A DNA stretch of 64,000 nucleotides. Origin: Methylobacterium pseudosasicola (GTDB lineage: Bacteria > Pseudomonadota > Alphaproteobacteria > Rhizobiales > Beijerinckiaceae). Made by a program: the position numbers and the translations under genes. The stretch is from NCBI RefSeq assembly GCF_900114535.1, contig NZ_FOTK01000014.1:1-64000 (forward strand), in the 5' to 3' direction. The first letter of the stretch is position 1; every line of letters starts with the position of its first letter. The notes under the pieces are model-generated. The model was not told the origin of the DNA, made no database searches, and saw only the letters and a program-made list of their open reading frames with translations. Positions 52,276 through 61,684 of the stretch are shown here, in pieces.

Positions 52276-54237
52276 TCAGGGCGTCGCCGCCGGCTCGGTC
52301 AGCGTATCGATCGACAGCAGGTAGGCAATCAGCGCATCCTGGTCCTGGCGCGAGACGCCGGTGCCGGCATCCGCCCAGTAGGCGTGCCCTTCGCCGGTAA
52401 CGCGCGCGGTGCGCGCCGTATCCGACGATTTATTCGAAGCGATCACCTTCGCTCGCTGATCCCGGTCGACCAGACTGCGAAGGCTATTCGACGGATCGGG
52501 GGCGATGCCGCGATAGAGGGTGCCCGGAACGCCGAGCTGATTCGCCGAATCGGGACCGACCGCGATGCCCGAATCGTGCAGGTAGGGCGCCGTCCAGGCG
52601 AGGCCCACAAGGTTCGGCACCTTGTAGCCGCCTTCGGTCCCGCCCTGCCCCCAGGCGAGCTGGACCTGGGCGAGCTTGTCACCCTCCAGCGGCACCGGCA
52701 CGATCACCGGGTTGGCCGGCTGCGGGAATGGCGTGTCGGTGGCGAACAGGGTGGGGGGCGAGAGCCGCGCCTCCATCTTGGCGCCGGCCTTCGCCCGGGT
52801 CGGCTCGGTGCCGATCTCGGCGGCCGGGATGATCCGGTGGTTGGTGAGCGCCGGCCCGGCATGGCAGCCGCCGCAGCCGGCCTTCTCGAATACCGCGCGC
52901 CCGGCCTGCACCGTGGCGGAATCCCGTTTGGCGGCCGGCGGGTGCAGCAAGTTCTGGAACGCCGACATGGCGTTGTTGGCGTGGTTGACCGGCTCTCCGG
53001 AGACGGAGGTGAACAGGCCGTTGTCGGTGACGTAGTTGGTCGCCGGATAGGTCGGCAGCACCGCGTAGCTGTTGAGCCCCGGGGAGGCCGGCGTCGGGTC
53101 GACCCGGCGGAGCACTTCGGAGGGCGCCACAGTCCCATCCGGCTTGTACCGGAACGCGTCGGTGGCTGCGCCGCGCAGGACGATGCCGAGATACCGCTCC
53201 GGCTCCATGCCGAACAGCCAGGGCGCGGCGGCGGCGAGCTGGGTCGTGTCGGAATTGGCGGCGTGGACGTTGTTGTTCAGCGAGGACAGGCCCGCGAACG
53301 GCCCGACAGCCTCGCGCCCGCTCCAGCTATAGGGCTCGCCGTGGGCCGAAAAACTCGACGGGATCGAGGTCGGGTTGGTCACCCGATCGGCGGAGGAATC
53401 GAAGCTGCCCGGCGGCCAGCTCGCCACCTGAACCTTGGTGGCGGCCTCGACCGCCTCAGCGTCCGGCAGGGCCAGCCCGGTCCCGGTGGAGCCGGTATGC
53501 TCGGGCTCGGCGGCGGGCTTGGCATCGGCCTCCGGCACGCTGGCATGCATGAAATAGGCGGAGGAATTCTTGGCGAGCGCCATCAGCAGCCCGGCATTGA
53601 GATCGGTGTTGGGCGCCCCCTCCACGACCTTGCCGGTGCCGGGATCGACCGCGGCGTGGCACAGGGCGCAAGTGATGCCCATGCGCAGGTGCCCCCGGTC
53701 GGAGAAGGTCTTGATCCCGATGATGAAGGCGCCGCCCTTCGGCACGTCGAGACCGGTCGGGACCAGCTCGCCCTTGCGGTAGGTCCGATCGCCGATCCGG
53801 ACGTCGCGGGCCATGGCGACCTGGAGGTTGGTGGTGCCCTGCCCGCCGAGCTTGGCCACCGCCAGCGCCACCTGGGTGGGAGTCAGCCCACCGTCGAGCA
53901 TGCCCATCACGTCGGTGAGGAAGACCTCGTTGCCGAACGTCTCCTGATAGAAGGCCTGCCGCCCGCGCTCGACCATGGCGGGATCGATCGCCACGGCGCC
54001 GCTGGCCGCCGAAAGCTCCTTGCGTCCCGCCTCGGTGCCGTTCAGCCGGTCCGCCTCGGCGCGCGAGACCCGGCGCCCGAGGACGTCGAAGGCGGTCTGG
54101 ATCGGGTAACGGTCCGGGTTGAGCAGGTCCGCCCGGTCCGGCATCGGCGCATAGCTGAACCGGCCGAGGCCGAGCGTGGCACCGGCCGCGACGGTCGCGA
54201 GGCCGGCGGTGACGAGGATGCGGCGGGGCCAACCCAT
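52276..54237 (-). CDS. Di-heme cytochrome c, peroxidase-related
   Basis: A 653-residue exported protein with a signal sequence or anchor at 7-24. Heme sites are C190-x2-C193-H194 (CALCH) and C455-x2-C458-H459 (CGGCH). The second half, around GCGGCHAGPALTNHRIIP and KVPNLVGLAWTAPYLHDSG, is typical of the bacterial di-heme peroxidase/MauG superfamily. It is twice the length of a normal CcpA, so it may be an electron-transfer protein or oxidase rather than a peroxidase. The start at 54237 places the signal sequence at the N-terminus. Confidence 0.8.
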   Translation of the reverse strand: MGWPRRILVTAGLATVAAGATLGLGRFSYAPMPDRADLLNPDRYPIQTAFDVLGRRVSRAEADRLNGTEAGRKELSAASGAVAIDPAMVERGRQAFYQETFGNEVFLTDVMGMLDGGLTPTQVALAVAKLGGQGTTNLQVAMARDVRIGDRTYRKGELVPTGLDVPKGGAFIIGIKTFSDRGHLRMGITCALCHAAVDPGTGKVVEGAPNTDLNAGLLMALAKNSSAYFMHASVPEADAKPAAEPEHTGSTGTGLALPDAEAVEAATKVQVASWPPGSFDSSADRVTNPTSIPSSFSAHGEPYSWSGREAVGPFAGLSSLNNNVHAANSDTTQLAAAAPWLFGMEPERYLGIVLRGAATDAFRYKPDGTVAPSEVLRRVDPTPASPGLNSYAVLPTYPATNYVTDNGLFTSVSGEPVNHANNAMSAFQNLLHPPAAKRDSATVQAGRAVFEKAGCGGCHAGPALTNHRIIPAAEIGTEPTRAKAGAKMEARLSPPTLFATDTPFPQPANPVIVPVPLEGDKLAQVQLAWGQGGTEGGYKVPNLVGLAWTAPYLHDSGIAVGPDSANQLGVPGTLYRGIAPDPSNSLRSLVDRDQRAKVIASNKSSDTARTARVTGEGHAYWADAGTGVSRQDQDALIAYLLSIDTLTEPAATP

Positions 54238-54655
54238 GGATCGTCTTCGATCTCCTCGGGCCGCCACCCGGCGGGCATGCGGGGATCGGCGGCCGGCGAT
54301 CAACGGATGGTCCTGGCCGAGGTTCACACCGATCAGCGGGACCAGCTGTCACAGTTTCGACAGCGCGTGACGGCGGCGGCTGCGCCGAGGCCCTTCCAGC
54401 GAGGCCGCGCAATTTTTCTGACCCCACGCCAAAGACTTTTTCAGCAGCATTGTCGGCGGATTATGCGTTAGCATGATGTAGCCGACCTGCATTGACTGCA
54501 ATGCCGCAAATCTTTGCTGCAGTGCACCCGCGATGACAGGCGAAACTTCGCTGATCGTGCGGTCGAAATTATACCAGCGCCGGGCAGCAGGTCGATAACA
54601 GGTTCGGAGACGGCCGGCACCGAGTCCGGCCGGATATCCGACCGGAGGGAGGATC
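54238..54655. other. Divergent intergenic region before the CoA-transferase gene
   Basis: This 418-base gap is AT-richer than its surroundings around 54410-54560. It contains GCAAA-TC-TTTGC (54506-54517), listed separately, and GGAGGGAGGATC just before the CoA-transferase GTG start. No small gene is supported. Confidence 0.55.
54506..54517. promoter_or_regulatory. GCAAA-TC-TTTGC palindrome
   Basis: A perfect 5-base-arm palindrome 139 bases before the CoA-transferase start. TTTGC/GCAAA half-sites are known for RamB/ScfR-type regulators of short-chain fatty-acid genes, which would fit this enzyme, but the spacing differs and the link is tentative. Confidence 0.3.
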
Positions 54656-56644
54656 GTGGGCTTCATGAGGAAGAACAAGGTCATCACGGCGGACGAGGCG
54701 ATCGCGCTGATCCGCGTGAACGACGTCGTGACCACCACGGGCTTCGTCCAGAGCTGCATTCCCGAGGCGCTGCACGCCGCCCTGGAGAAGCGCTTCGTCG
54801 AGACCGGCTCGCCCCGCGGCCTCACGCTGATCATGACTGCGGGCGCGGGCGACAGCAAAGGGCTCGGCACCGGCCGCCTGCACCATGCCGGCCTGCTCTC
54901 CCGGGTCATCGCCGCCAATTTCGGCCGGATGCCGAAGGTCGCGCAGGCCGCCCAGGACAACCTGATCCGCGGCTACAACCTGCCCCAGGGGGTGATCTCG
55001 CAGCTCTACCGGGCCTGCGCCGCCGGCCAACCCGGTCTGTTCTCGAAGGTCGGGCTGCAGACCTATGTCGATCCGCGCCACGGGGGCGCCAAGGTCAACA
55101 CCCTGACCACGGAGGACATCGTCAAACTGGTCGAGGTCGATGGCGAGGAGTGGCTGTTCTACACCGCCACAAAGATCGACGTGGCCTTCATCCGTGCCAC
55201 CTCGGCCGACCCGTCGGGCAACCTCTCCTACGAGAAGGAGGCGCTGACCCTCGATTGCCTGGCCCAGGCCATGGCGGCCCGCAACAACGGCGGCATCGTC
55301 ATCGCCCAGGTCGAGCGCATCGTCGATGACGGCTACCTGCTGCCCAAGGACGTGCGGGTCCCCGGCATCCTAGTGGACTGCGTGGTAGTCGCCGAGCCCG
55401 AGATGCACCGCATGAATTACGGCGTCATGCACGATGCCGCTTTGGCCGGCGAGATCCGCGTCCCCGTCACCGGCATCAAGCGGATGCCGCTCAACGAGCG
55501 CAAGATCATCGCCCGCCGGGCCGCCTTCGAGCTGCCGCCGAACGGCGTGGTCAATCTCGGGGTCGGCGCGCCGGAGGGCATCTCGTCGGTCGCCAACGAG
55601 GAGAAGATCACCCCCTACATCACGCTCACCACCGAGGCCGGGGCGGTCGGCGGCGTGCTGGCCTCGGGCTCGAGCTTCGGCGCCGCCACGAACGCCGACT
55701 GCATCATCGACCAGAACCAGATGTTCGATTTCTACGACGGCGGCGGCCTCGACATGACCTGCCTCGGCATGGCCGAGTGCGACGCGGCCGGTAACGTCAA
55801 CACCTCGAAGTTCGGCGGCAAGCTCAACGGCTGCGGCGGCTTCATCAACATCTCGCAGAACGCCCGCACGGTGGTCTTCGCCGGGACCTTCACGGCGGGC
55901 GGGCTGGAGATCGCCGTGGATGACGGCGTGGTGCGGATCGTGAGCGAGGGCCGCTCGCGCAAATTCGTCACCCAGGTCCAGCAGAACACCTTCTCGGGGC
56001 CCTACGCGGTCGAGCGGGCGCAGCCGGTCCTCTATGTAACCGAGCGCTGCGTCTTCCAGCTCACCGCCGACGGGCTGGAACTGGTCGAGGTGGCGCCGGG
56101 CATCGACATCGAGCGCGACATCCTCGCCCACATGGATTTCATGCCGGTGGTGCGCAATCCGGTCCCGATGGATCCGCGCATCTTCCGCGACGAGCCGATG
56201 GAGCTGCTCTCCGACCTACTCAACCTCGATCTGGCCTCGCGCATCAGCTACGACGGCGAGCGGAACATCCTCTTCATCAACCTCGAAGGCTGGTATTGCC
56301 GGGTGAAGAGCGACATGGACGAGTTGCGCATGACCATCGTCGAGGCCTGCCGCAAGGCCGGCCAGCGGGTCAACGCCGTGATCAACCACGACGGCTTCCG
56401 GCTCAACGAGAACCTGATCGACGATTATGCCGGGATGATCCAGTATCTCCAGGCGAATTACTACGCGACCACGACCCGCTACGTCACCAGCGCGTTCCTG
56501 CGCCTGAAGATGGAGGAGGCGCTGACCAAGCGCGGCGTCGCCCCCCACGTGTTCGAGCGCAAGGAGGAGGCACAGGCCTTCCTCGGCAGCACCGACAAGA
56601 AGGCCCGCAAGCGGATCTCCCCGGCGGTCGCCTCGGCGGCGTAG
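54656..56644 (+). CDS. YdiF-type acyl-CoA:acetate CoA-transferase with extra C-terminal domain, GTG start
   Basis: A 662-residue enzyme. The fused alpha-beta CoA-transferase spans about residues 8-515; catalytic Glu327 lies in TTEAGAVGGVLASG, and GAGDSKGLGTGRL is the N-terminal CoA loop. E. coli YdiF ends near 530, while here a further 145 residues (from about RISYDGERNILFINLEGWYC) form a separate alpha-beta, STAS-like unit. It would move CoA between acetate and acyl-CoAs, useful for short-chain fatty-acid or acetoacetate use. GTG at 54656 is well placed after GGAGG; an ATG three codons later is not. Confidence 0.85.
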   Translation: MGFMRKNKVITADEAIALIRVNDVVTTTGFVQSCIPEALHAALEKRFVETGSPRGLTLIMTAGAGDSKGLGTGRLHHAGLLSRVIAANFGRMPKVAQAAQDNLIRGYNLPQGVISQLYRACAAGQPGLFSKVGLQTYVDPRHGGAKVNTLTTEDIVKLVEVDGEEWLFYTATKIDVAFIRATSADPSGNLSYEKEALTLDCLAQAMAARNNGGIVIAQVERIVDDGYLLPKDVRVPGILVDCVVVAEPEMHRMNYGVMHDAALAGEIRVPVTGIKRMPLNERKIIARRAAFELPPNGVVNLGVGAPEGISSVANEEKITPYITLTTEAGAVGGVLASGSSFGAATNADCIIDQNQMFDFYDGGGLDMTCLGMAECDAAGNVNTSKFGGKLNGCGGFINISQNARTVVFAGTFTAGGLEIAVDDGVVRIVSEGRSRKFVTQVQQNTFSGPYAVERAQPVLYVTERCVFQLTADGLELVEVAPGIDIERDILAHMDFMPVVRNPVPMDPRIFRDEPMELLSDLLNLDLASRISYDGERNILFINLEGWYCRVKSDMDELRMTIVEACRKAGQRVNAVINHDGFRLNENLIDDYAGMIQYLQANYYATTTRYVTSAFLRLKMEEALTKRGVAPHVFERKEEAQAFLGSTDKKARKRISPAVASAA

Positions 56645-56708
56645 GGCATCGAGGCGTCAGCATCTTGATCGAAGCCTCTGTCTGATCCCACCTCCTCCAT
56701 TCCAACCC

Positions 56709-56825
56709 CCTCATCCTGAGGTGACGGAGCGCAGCGGAGGCCTCGAAGGAGGCCTCCAGGGATCGCGCGGCTGCTGGAGGGCTCCTTCGAGGCTTGCGCT
56801 ACACGCAAGCTCCTCAGGATGAGGT
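56709..56825. repeat. REP-like palindrome, family 2, copy B
   Basis: CCTCATCCTGAGG and CCTCAGGATGAGG form the ends and CTCGAAGGAGGCCTCCAG with CTGGAGGGCTCCTTCGAGG the inner arms, as in copy A at 40459-40583. It lies between convergent genes. Confidence 0.85.
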
Positions 56826-56856
56826 CGAGGGGTGGATGCTCGCCCCCAAACAGACC

Positions 56857-57798
56857 CTAATACCCCCGCCCGGCATCGACGCCCTGCGGCGGCTGGCCGG
56901 TGCTGCGGTACTCCCGCAGGTTAGCCGCCACCGTGGCGGCGGCCGAATCCATGTCGGTCGGGCCGGAGATGTGCGGCAGCACGGTCACGCCCGGATGGGT
57001 CCAGAGCGACGATTTGGCCGGCAGCGGCTCGACATCGAACACGTCGAGCACCGCGTGCGACAGGTCACCGGCATCGAGCGCCGCGATCAGATCCTCGGTC
57101 ACCACGATCGGACCGCGGGCGAAGTTGATCAGCGCCGCCCCGTCTTTGAGGGCAGCGAGCCGCGCGGCATTCACGAGGCCACGAGTCTCCGGCGTCAGGG
57201 GCACCAGGCAGACGAGGATGTCGCAGCGCCCGAGCATCGCCGGGAGGCCATCCGCGCCGTGAGATGTCTCAATGCCCGAGACGGTCTTGGGCGTGCGGCT
57301 CCAGCCGGTAACGGAGAACCCAGCTCCAATCAGTCGCTCGGCCGCCGCGGTGCCGAGCGCTCCGAGGCCGAGCAGTCCGACCATCGTGTCGGCGGGCTTG
57401 CGATAGGGATGCGGCTGCCAGACCCGCTCGCGCTGCTGGCGGGCATAGGCCGGCATGTCGCGCTGGAGGTAATAGGTCCAGGCCAGCACCGCCTCGGCCA
57501 TGGTGCGGGCCATCTCCCGATCGACCAGCCGGACGATCGGCAGCGGCCGGTCGAAGGCGCCGACGAGCTTTTCCACGCCGGCCCAGAGGCTCTGCACCCA
57601 GACGAGGGCCGGCAGGGCTGCGACCTCGGCGGGATCCGGGTTCGCCACGATGGCGACCTGCACGCTCGCGCGCTCCGCATCCGTCATCCGGCGGAACGGG
57701 ACCAGCCGCTCACCGGGCATCGCGGCCGACAGGATCTGCAGGTATTCCGCCTCCTGCGCCGGGCTCTTGCACCCGACCAGCGCGACAACCTCGGCCAT
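56857..57798 (-). CDS. ghrA: Glyoxylate/hydroxypyruvate reductase A-type dehydrogenase
   Basis: A 313-residue D-2-hydroxyacid dehydrogenase. The Rossmann motif is GLLGLGALGTAAAERLIGAG; catalytic Arg (NFARGPIV), Glu (DVFDVEPLP) and His (LPHISGPTD) are present. The GhrA class is indicated by short length and DVFDVEPLPAKSSLWTHPGV. It would reduce glyoxylate or hydroxypyruvate with NAD(P)H, a reaction relevant to C1 and C2 metabolism. Confidence 0.88.
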   Translation of the reverse strand: MAEVVALVGCKSPAQEAEYLQILSAAMPGERLVPFRRMTDAERASVQVAIVANPDPAEVAALPALVWVQSLWAGVEKLVGAFDRPLPIVRLVDREMARTMAEAVLAWTYYLQRDMPAYARQQRERVWQPHPYRKPADTMVGLLGLGALGTAAAERLIGAGFSVTGWSRTPKTVSGIETSHGADGLPAMLGRCDILVCLVPLTPETRGLVNAARLAALKDGAALINFARGPIVVTEDLIAALDAGDLSHAVLDVFDVEPLPAKSSLWTHPGVTVLPHISGPTDMDSAAATVAANLREYRSTGQPPQGVDAGRGY

Positions 57799-57903
57799 CC
57801 TCGAACTCCGTACGCGTCTCAGGCTGCGCCCGAGCGGGCGATGCAGGCGCTGTGCCTGCCCGAGAGGCGTTCGCCAAGTCAGGTAGGCAAGTCGGCCATC
57901 ACG

Positions 57904-58194
57904 TCAGCGCGCTTCGACGAGCGCCGGGTAGACGAAGCGGACGTTGCGCCGCTCCTCGGGGATCGCGGTCTCGGCACGCTTGCGCAGGCTGCCGGTGGTG
58001 ACCGGCACAACTACCTCCGTGGGCCGCAGGCGCCAACGCTCGGCGCTCGCCATCGGGACCGGCGGTTTCGGGCGCTCGAGGTGCCGGTCCGCGCCCTCGG
58101 TCGGCACGGTGGCGAGCCCCGCCAGGGTCATGACGGCGAGGAGGCCGTAACGGTATCGGCGAAGCGGCCGGGAGCGAGGCGAACGGACGGACAT
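57904..58194 (-). CDS. Small exported protein, function unknown
   Basis: A 96-residue protein with a basic N-terminus and a hydrophobic segment (YRYGLLAVMTLAGLATV), so a signal peptide or anchor. The mature part is polar and basic, with no Cys and no recognised motif. The start at 58194 was chosen because it puts the basic region directly before the hydrophobic segment. It may be a lineage-specific periplasmic protein. Confidence 0.5.
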   Translation of the reverse strand: MSVRSPRSRPLRRYRYGLLAVMTLAGLATVPTEGADRHLERPKPPVPMASAERWRLRPTEVVVPVTTGSLRKRAETAIPEERRNVRFVYPALVEAR

Positions 58195-58296
58195 GGCAGA
58201 GAACCCGCGTGGACACGCTTGTTCTGCCTGTCGGGCGTGAAGACGGGATCGAACCGAATCGATTCCCAACCCGTTCCCAACACCTGTCTGGAGTTT

Positions 58297-58329
58297 CGGT
58301 AAACGCCGGGTCTTGAGGCACGGTAAACG
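58297..58329. repeat. Direct repeat CGGTAAACG upstream of MFS gene
   Basis: CGGTAAACG occurs at 58297-58305 and at 58321-58329, 24 bases apart start to start. The repeat is just upstream of the MFS start at 58354 and may be a regulator site. Short and only two copies. Confidence 0.35.
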
Positions 58330-58353
58330 AACGGACCGGGAGGACGCGCGGGC

Positions 58354-59826
58354 ATGGTGAGCAAGGTTGAGGGAAGCGCCGGGACACCCGAGCGCGCGGA
58401 GATCGGCCGAGTCATCGACACCGACATCTCCGCGCGGCTGGACCGGTTACCCTGGGGCCGCTTCCACGTGCTCGTCATCGTGGCTTTGGGCATCACCTGG
58501 GTGCTCGACGGGCTGGAGGTGACGCTCGCCGGCTCCCTGGTCGGCGCCCTGCGCAAGGCGCCGATGTCGTTCTCGGAATTCGATGTCGGGTTGGCGGCCT
58601 CCTGCTACCTTGTCGGCGCGGTGACCGGCGCCCTCGGCTTCGGCTGGTTGACCGACCGGATCGGACGCAAAAAGCTCTTTTTTATTACGCTCGCCCTCTA
58701 CCTCGTTGCCACGGCGGCGACCGGCCTGTCTTGGAACGTCGCGAGCTTCTGCTTCTTCCGCTTCCTGACCGGCGCGGGCATCGGCGGCGAGTACACGGCG
58801 ATCAACTCGACCATCCAGGAGCTGGTCCCGGCCCGGGTGCGCGGCTGGACCAACCTGGTCATCAACGGCTCGTTCTGGATCGGCGCGGCGCTCGGCTCGT
58901 TCATGTCGATCGTGCTGCTGAAGCCCGAAGTGATCGATCCGGCCTGGGGCTGGCGCGTCGCCTTCTTCACCGGCGGCGCCATCGGCCTGGTGATCCTGCT
59001 GTTGCGCACCTGGATCCCGGAAAGCCCGCGCTGGCTCGCCACCCACGGCTACGCCGCGGAGGCCGACCGGGTCGTCACCGGGATCGAGAAGCGCTTCACC
59101 GACGCGGGCGTCACGCTGCCGCCGATCGATGAGAGCAAGCGCATGAAGGTCCGCACCCGTGACCACACTCCGCTTTCGGAGGTGTTCCACGCCCTGTTCG
59201 TCACGAACCGGCTGGCCACAATGGTCGGCCTCGCCCTGATGGTGGCGCAGGCCTTCTTCTACAACGCCCTGTTCTTCACCTACGCTCTGGTGCTGGAACG
59301 GTTCTACGATGTGCCGGGCAACAGCGTCGGCTGGTATCTCCTGCCCTTCGCCCTCGGCTCGTTCCTCGGCCCGCTGCTCCTCGGGCGGCTGTTCGACACG
59401 ATCGGCCGACGCCAGATGATCGCCTTCACCTACGGCATCTCGGCGGTGCTGCTGGTCGCCGTGGGCCTGCTGTTCCGGCTCGACGTGATCGGGCCGGTGG
59501 GGCAGACCGCGGCCTGGATGGTGGTGTTCTTCTTCGCATCCGCGGCGGCGAGCTCGGCCTACCTCACGGTCTCCGAGACCTTCCCGCTGGAGATCCGCGC
59601 GCTCGCCATCGCGGCCTTCTACGCGGTCGGTACCGGCATCGGCGGCGTCTCGGGGCCGCTGCTGTTCGGCAGCTTGGTCGAGACCGGCTCCCGTGATTGG
59701 GTGCTGTTCGGCTACGGGATCGGCGCCGCGCTCATGCTGATCGCCGCCGTGGTCGGCGGGGTCTGGGGCACGGCCGCAGAGGGCAAGTCCCTGGAGGACG
59801 TGTCGAAGCCGCTGGCGGCGGCGTAG
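58354..59826 (+). CDS. MFS transporter, sugar/metabolite:H+ symporter type
   Basis: A 490-residue transporter with 12 helices. GFGWLTDRIGRKKLFFI is motif A, and FRFLTGAGIGGEYTAINSTIQE with PESPRWLATHG are conserved in the sugar-porter and metabolite-symporter branches. GRLFDTIGRRQMIAF is the second-half motif A. The substrate is not predictable. Two CGGTAAACG direct repeats at 58297 and 58321 lie directly before the start. Confidence 0.88.
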   Translation: MVSKVEGSAGTPERAEIGRVIDTDISARLDRLPWGRFHVLVIVALGITWVLDGLEVTLAGSLVGALRKAPMSFSEFDVGLAASCYLVGAVTGALGFGWLTDRIGRKKLFFITLALYLVATAATGLSWNVASFCFFRFLTGAGIGGEYTAINSTIQELVPARVRGWTNLVINGSFWIGAALGSFMSIVLLKPEVIDPAWGWRVAFFTGGAIGLVILLLRTWIPESPRWLATHGYAAEADRVVTGIEKRFTDAGVTLPPIDESKRMKVRTRDHTPLSEVFHALFVTNRLATMVGLALMVAQAFFYNALFFTYALVLERFYDVPGNSVGWYLLPFALGSFLGPLLLGRLFDTIGRRQMIAFTYGISAVLLVAVGLLFRLDVIGPVGQTAAWMVVFFFASAAASSAYLTVSETFPLEIRALAIAAFYAVGTGIGGVSGPLLFGSLVETGSRDWVLFGYGIGAALMLIAAVVGGVWGTAAEGKSLEDVSKPLAAA

Positions 59827-59904
59827 GCAGGAGACAGCCCCCTAAGCCGGATCTCCTTGCGTTCAACGCATCGAGATCCGGCCGAACGGGTGAGCGATAG
59901 CTGC

Positions 59905-60291
59905 TCAAACCAACCTGATCGGGCCGCCATATTGTGCGAGGATCCGGTCGGCCGTGACAAATTCGAGCCCTTCGACTTGGGCCTGTGCGATCAAGAGCCG
60001 ATCGAACGGGTCGCGATGAACGGGCGGAAGGCCGGCAACAGCGGCAGCATGAGCCCCCGTCACCGGAAGCTCGACATAGCCGCTGTCGATCAGGCCTTTC
60101 CGCAGGCGCTGCGCATCGACCTGAAAGTCGTTGCGGCCCAGCCCGCTTTTGATCGCGACCTCCCACAGACTTGCTGCGCTGAACACGTGGGTATTCGCAG
60201 GATCGTCGATGAGGCGGCGTGCGGCAGATGTCAGCCGGTCGGATCCTGCCGCAGCCCAGAGCAGGATATGCGTATCGAGCAGGTAGCTCAC
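59905..60291 (-). CDS. vapC: PIN-domain toxin VapC
   Basis: A 128-residue PIN ribonuclease. The acidic metal-binding residues are Asp6, Glu44, Asp94 (with Asp97) and Asp115, in MSYLLDTHILLW, ASLWEVAIK, HRDPFDRLL and VTADRIL. The antitoxin gene overlaps its start by four bases (ATGA). It would cleave RNA when free of the antitoxin. Confidence 0.9.
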   Translation of the reverse strand: MSYLLDTHILLWAAAGSDRLTSAARRLIDDPANTHVFSAASLWEVAIKSGLGRNDFQVDAQRLRKGLIDSGYVELPVTGAHAAAVAGLPPVHRDPFDRLLIAQAQVEGLEFVTADRILAQYGGPIRLV

Positions 60292-60530
60292 CGGCCTTCG
60301 AACGCCGCCGCGATCTCTTCGCTACCCATCCGATCGAAATCGTCCGGGATGCGGATGGACCCAGCCAGAAATCCGATCCGCGAGGTCTTGGCAGGCGCTG
60401 GTGCGTCGAACGGGACGACACGAACCAAGGGCTTGCCGTCTTTGGCGATGATGAACGGCTCGCCCGAGGCCGCCTGCTCCACGAGGCGCGGAAGGTTGGT
60501 CTTGGCGTCCTTCAACGTGACCGTCCGCAT
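60288..60530 (-). CDS. vapB: Phd/YefM-type antitoxin
   Basis: An 80-residue antitoxin. MRTVTLKDAKTNLPRLVEQA followed by SGEPFIIAKDGKPLVRVVPF is the Phd/YefM DNA-binding fold, and the C-terminal part (IPDDFDRMGSEEIAAAFEG) is the toxin-binding tail. It is encoded before the toxin, as expected, and probably represses the pair. The start at 60530 was chosen over a longer frame to 60614. Confidence 0.88.
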   Translation of the reverse strand: MRTVTLKDAKTNLPRLVEQAASGEPFIIAKDGKPLVRVVPFDAPAPAKTSRIGFLAGSIRIPDDFDRMGSEEIAAAFEGR

Positions 60531-60595
60531 CGATCCGGTCCCAATCCCACACGCGCCTGCCGCCGCGCGACGACAGCTTGAGTGATCGTAAACCC

Positions 60596-61603
60596 TCAGC
60601 CGTCCTTCCGCCAAACCTGCCCGTGGTAGACGAAGCGGCGGCCCTCGTTGGCGAGGGCGGCCAGGCCCTTGAAGGCCGGGTCGTGGACCGTGATGACGCT
60701 GGTCGGGATCTGGCGCATCATCTCGGCGAAGGGCGCCTTGCGCTCGAACGCCTCGCGAAACCCGCTCTCCTCCAGCACCTTGACGATGCGGGGCGCGATG
60801 CCGCCGCCGATATAGACGCCGCTGGTGGCGAGAAAAGTCAGGGCGAGGTCACCGCAGACGCGGCCGAGCAGGCGGCCGAACAGCTCCAGCGCTTCCGCCG
60901 CATGCGGGTCCGAGGCCTTGAGTCCGGCCTCGGTCACCGCCGCGGGATCGAGCTTCTCGTGCGGTTGGCCGGTGCGCACATGCGCCACCGCCGCGTGCAG
61001 CCGCGCCAGGCCCGGCCCGGACAGCACCGCCTCGACGGTGATGCGCCCCTCGACCCGCTCCAGGGCGTGCCAGACCTTTTCCTCGAACGCATCCGCGGGA
61101 CCGAAATCGGTGTGGCCGGCCTCGGTGGAGACGATGGCGAGGTGGGCGGCGTAGGGCACCAGGGCCGCAGCCCCGAAGCCGGTACCCGGCCCGAGCACGA
61201 CCCGGGCGCCACCCGGGATCGTCGGGCTCGGCCCGACCGGTGTGAGGTCGTGGGGCTCGATATCGGCCGCGCCGGCCGCGACCGGCACGTAGTCGTTCAC
61301 CACCACCGCCGAGGAAAGCCCGAAATCCTTCGCGATACGCTCGCCGCCGATCCGCCAATGCGCGTTTGTGAGCTGGGGCTCCGGGCCATCGACCCGCCCG
61401 CCCATCGCCAGGATGGTCGAGCGCGGCGGCGGCAGGGCATCACCGCCCTTGGCTAGCGCCGCCTTAATGGCGTGCGACGGATCGGGATGGTCGGCGGTCG
61501 CCTCGTGCGAAAGCAGCCGGGGCTCGGCGCCCTTCTCGGCGATCAGGCCGAAGCGGGCGTTCGTGCCACCGATGTCACCGATCAGAACCGGGAATTCGAA
61601 CAT
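60596..61603 (-). CDS. glk: Glucokinase
   Basis: A 335-residue ATP-dependent glucokinase of the bacterial Glk family. The phosphate loop is GDIGGTNARFGL, the Asp-containing motif VVNDYV supports catalysis, and GPGTGFGAAALV is the second ATP loop. EAGHTDF binds glucose. It produces glucose 6-phosphate and follows otsB on the same strand after 81 bases, consistent with handling trehalose-derived glucose. Confidence 0.93.
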   Translation of the reverse strand: MFEFPVLIGDIGGTNARFGLIAEKGAEPRLLSHEATADHPDPSHAIKAALAKGGDALPPPRSTILAMGGRVDGPEPQLTNAHWRIGGERIAKDFGLSSAVVVNDYVPVAAGAADIEPHDLTPVGPSPTIPGGARVVLGPGTGFGAAALVPYAAHLAIVSTEAGHTDFGPADAFEEKVWHALERVEGRITVEAVLSGPGLARLHAAVAHVRTGQPHEKLDPAAVTEAGLKASDPHAAEALELFGRLLGRVCGDLALTFLATSGVYIGGGIAPRIVKVLEESGFREAFERKAPFAEMMRQIPTSVITVHDPAFKGLAALANEGRRFVYHGQVWRKDG

Positions 61604-61684
61604 CGACGCATAGCCTTTTCCTGAGCGGGTCCACCGCGAGGCAGGACGCGTGCCTGCCGTCGTTTCACGAAGGATAGGGCGGCC

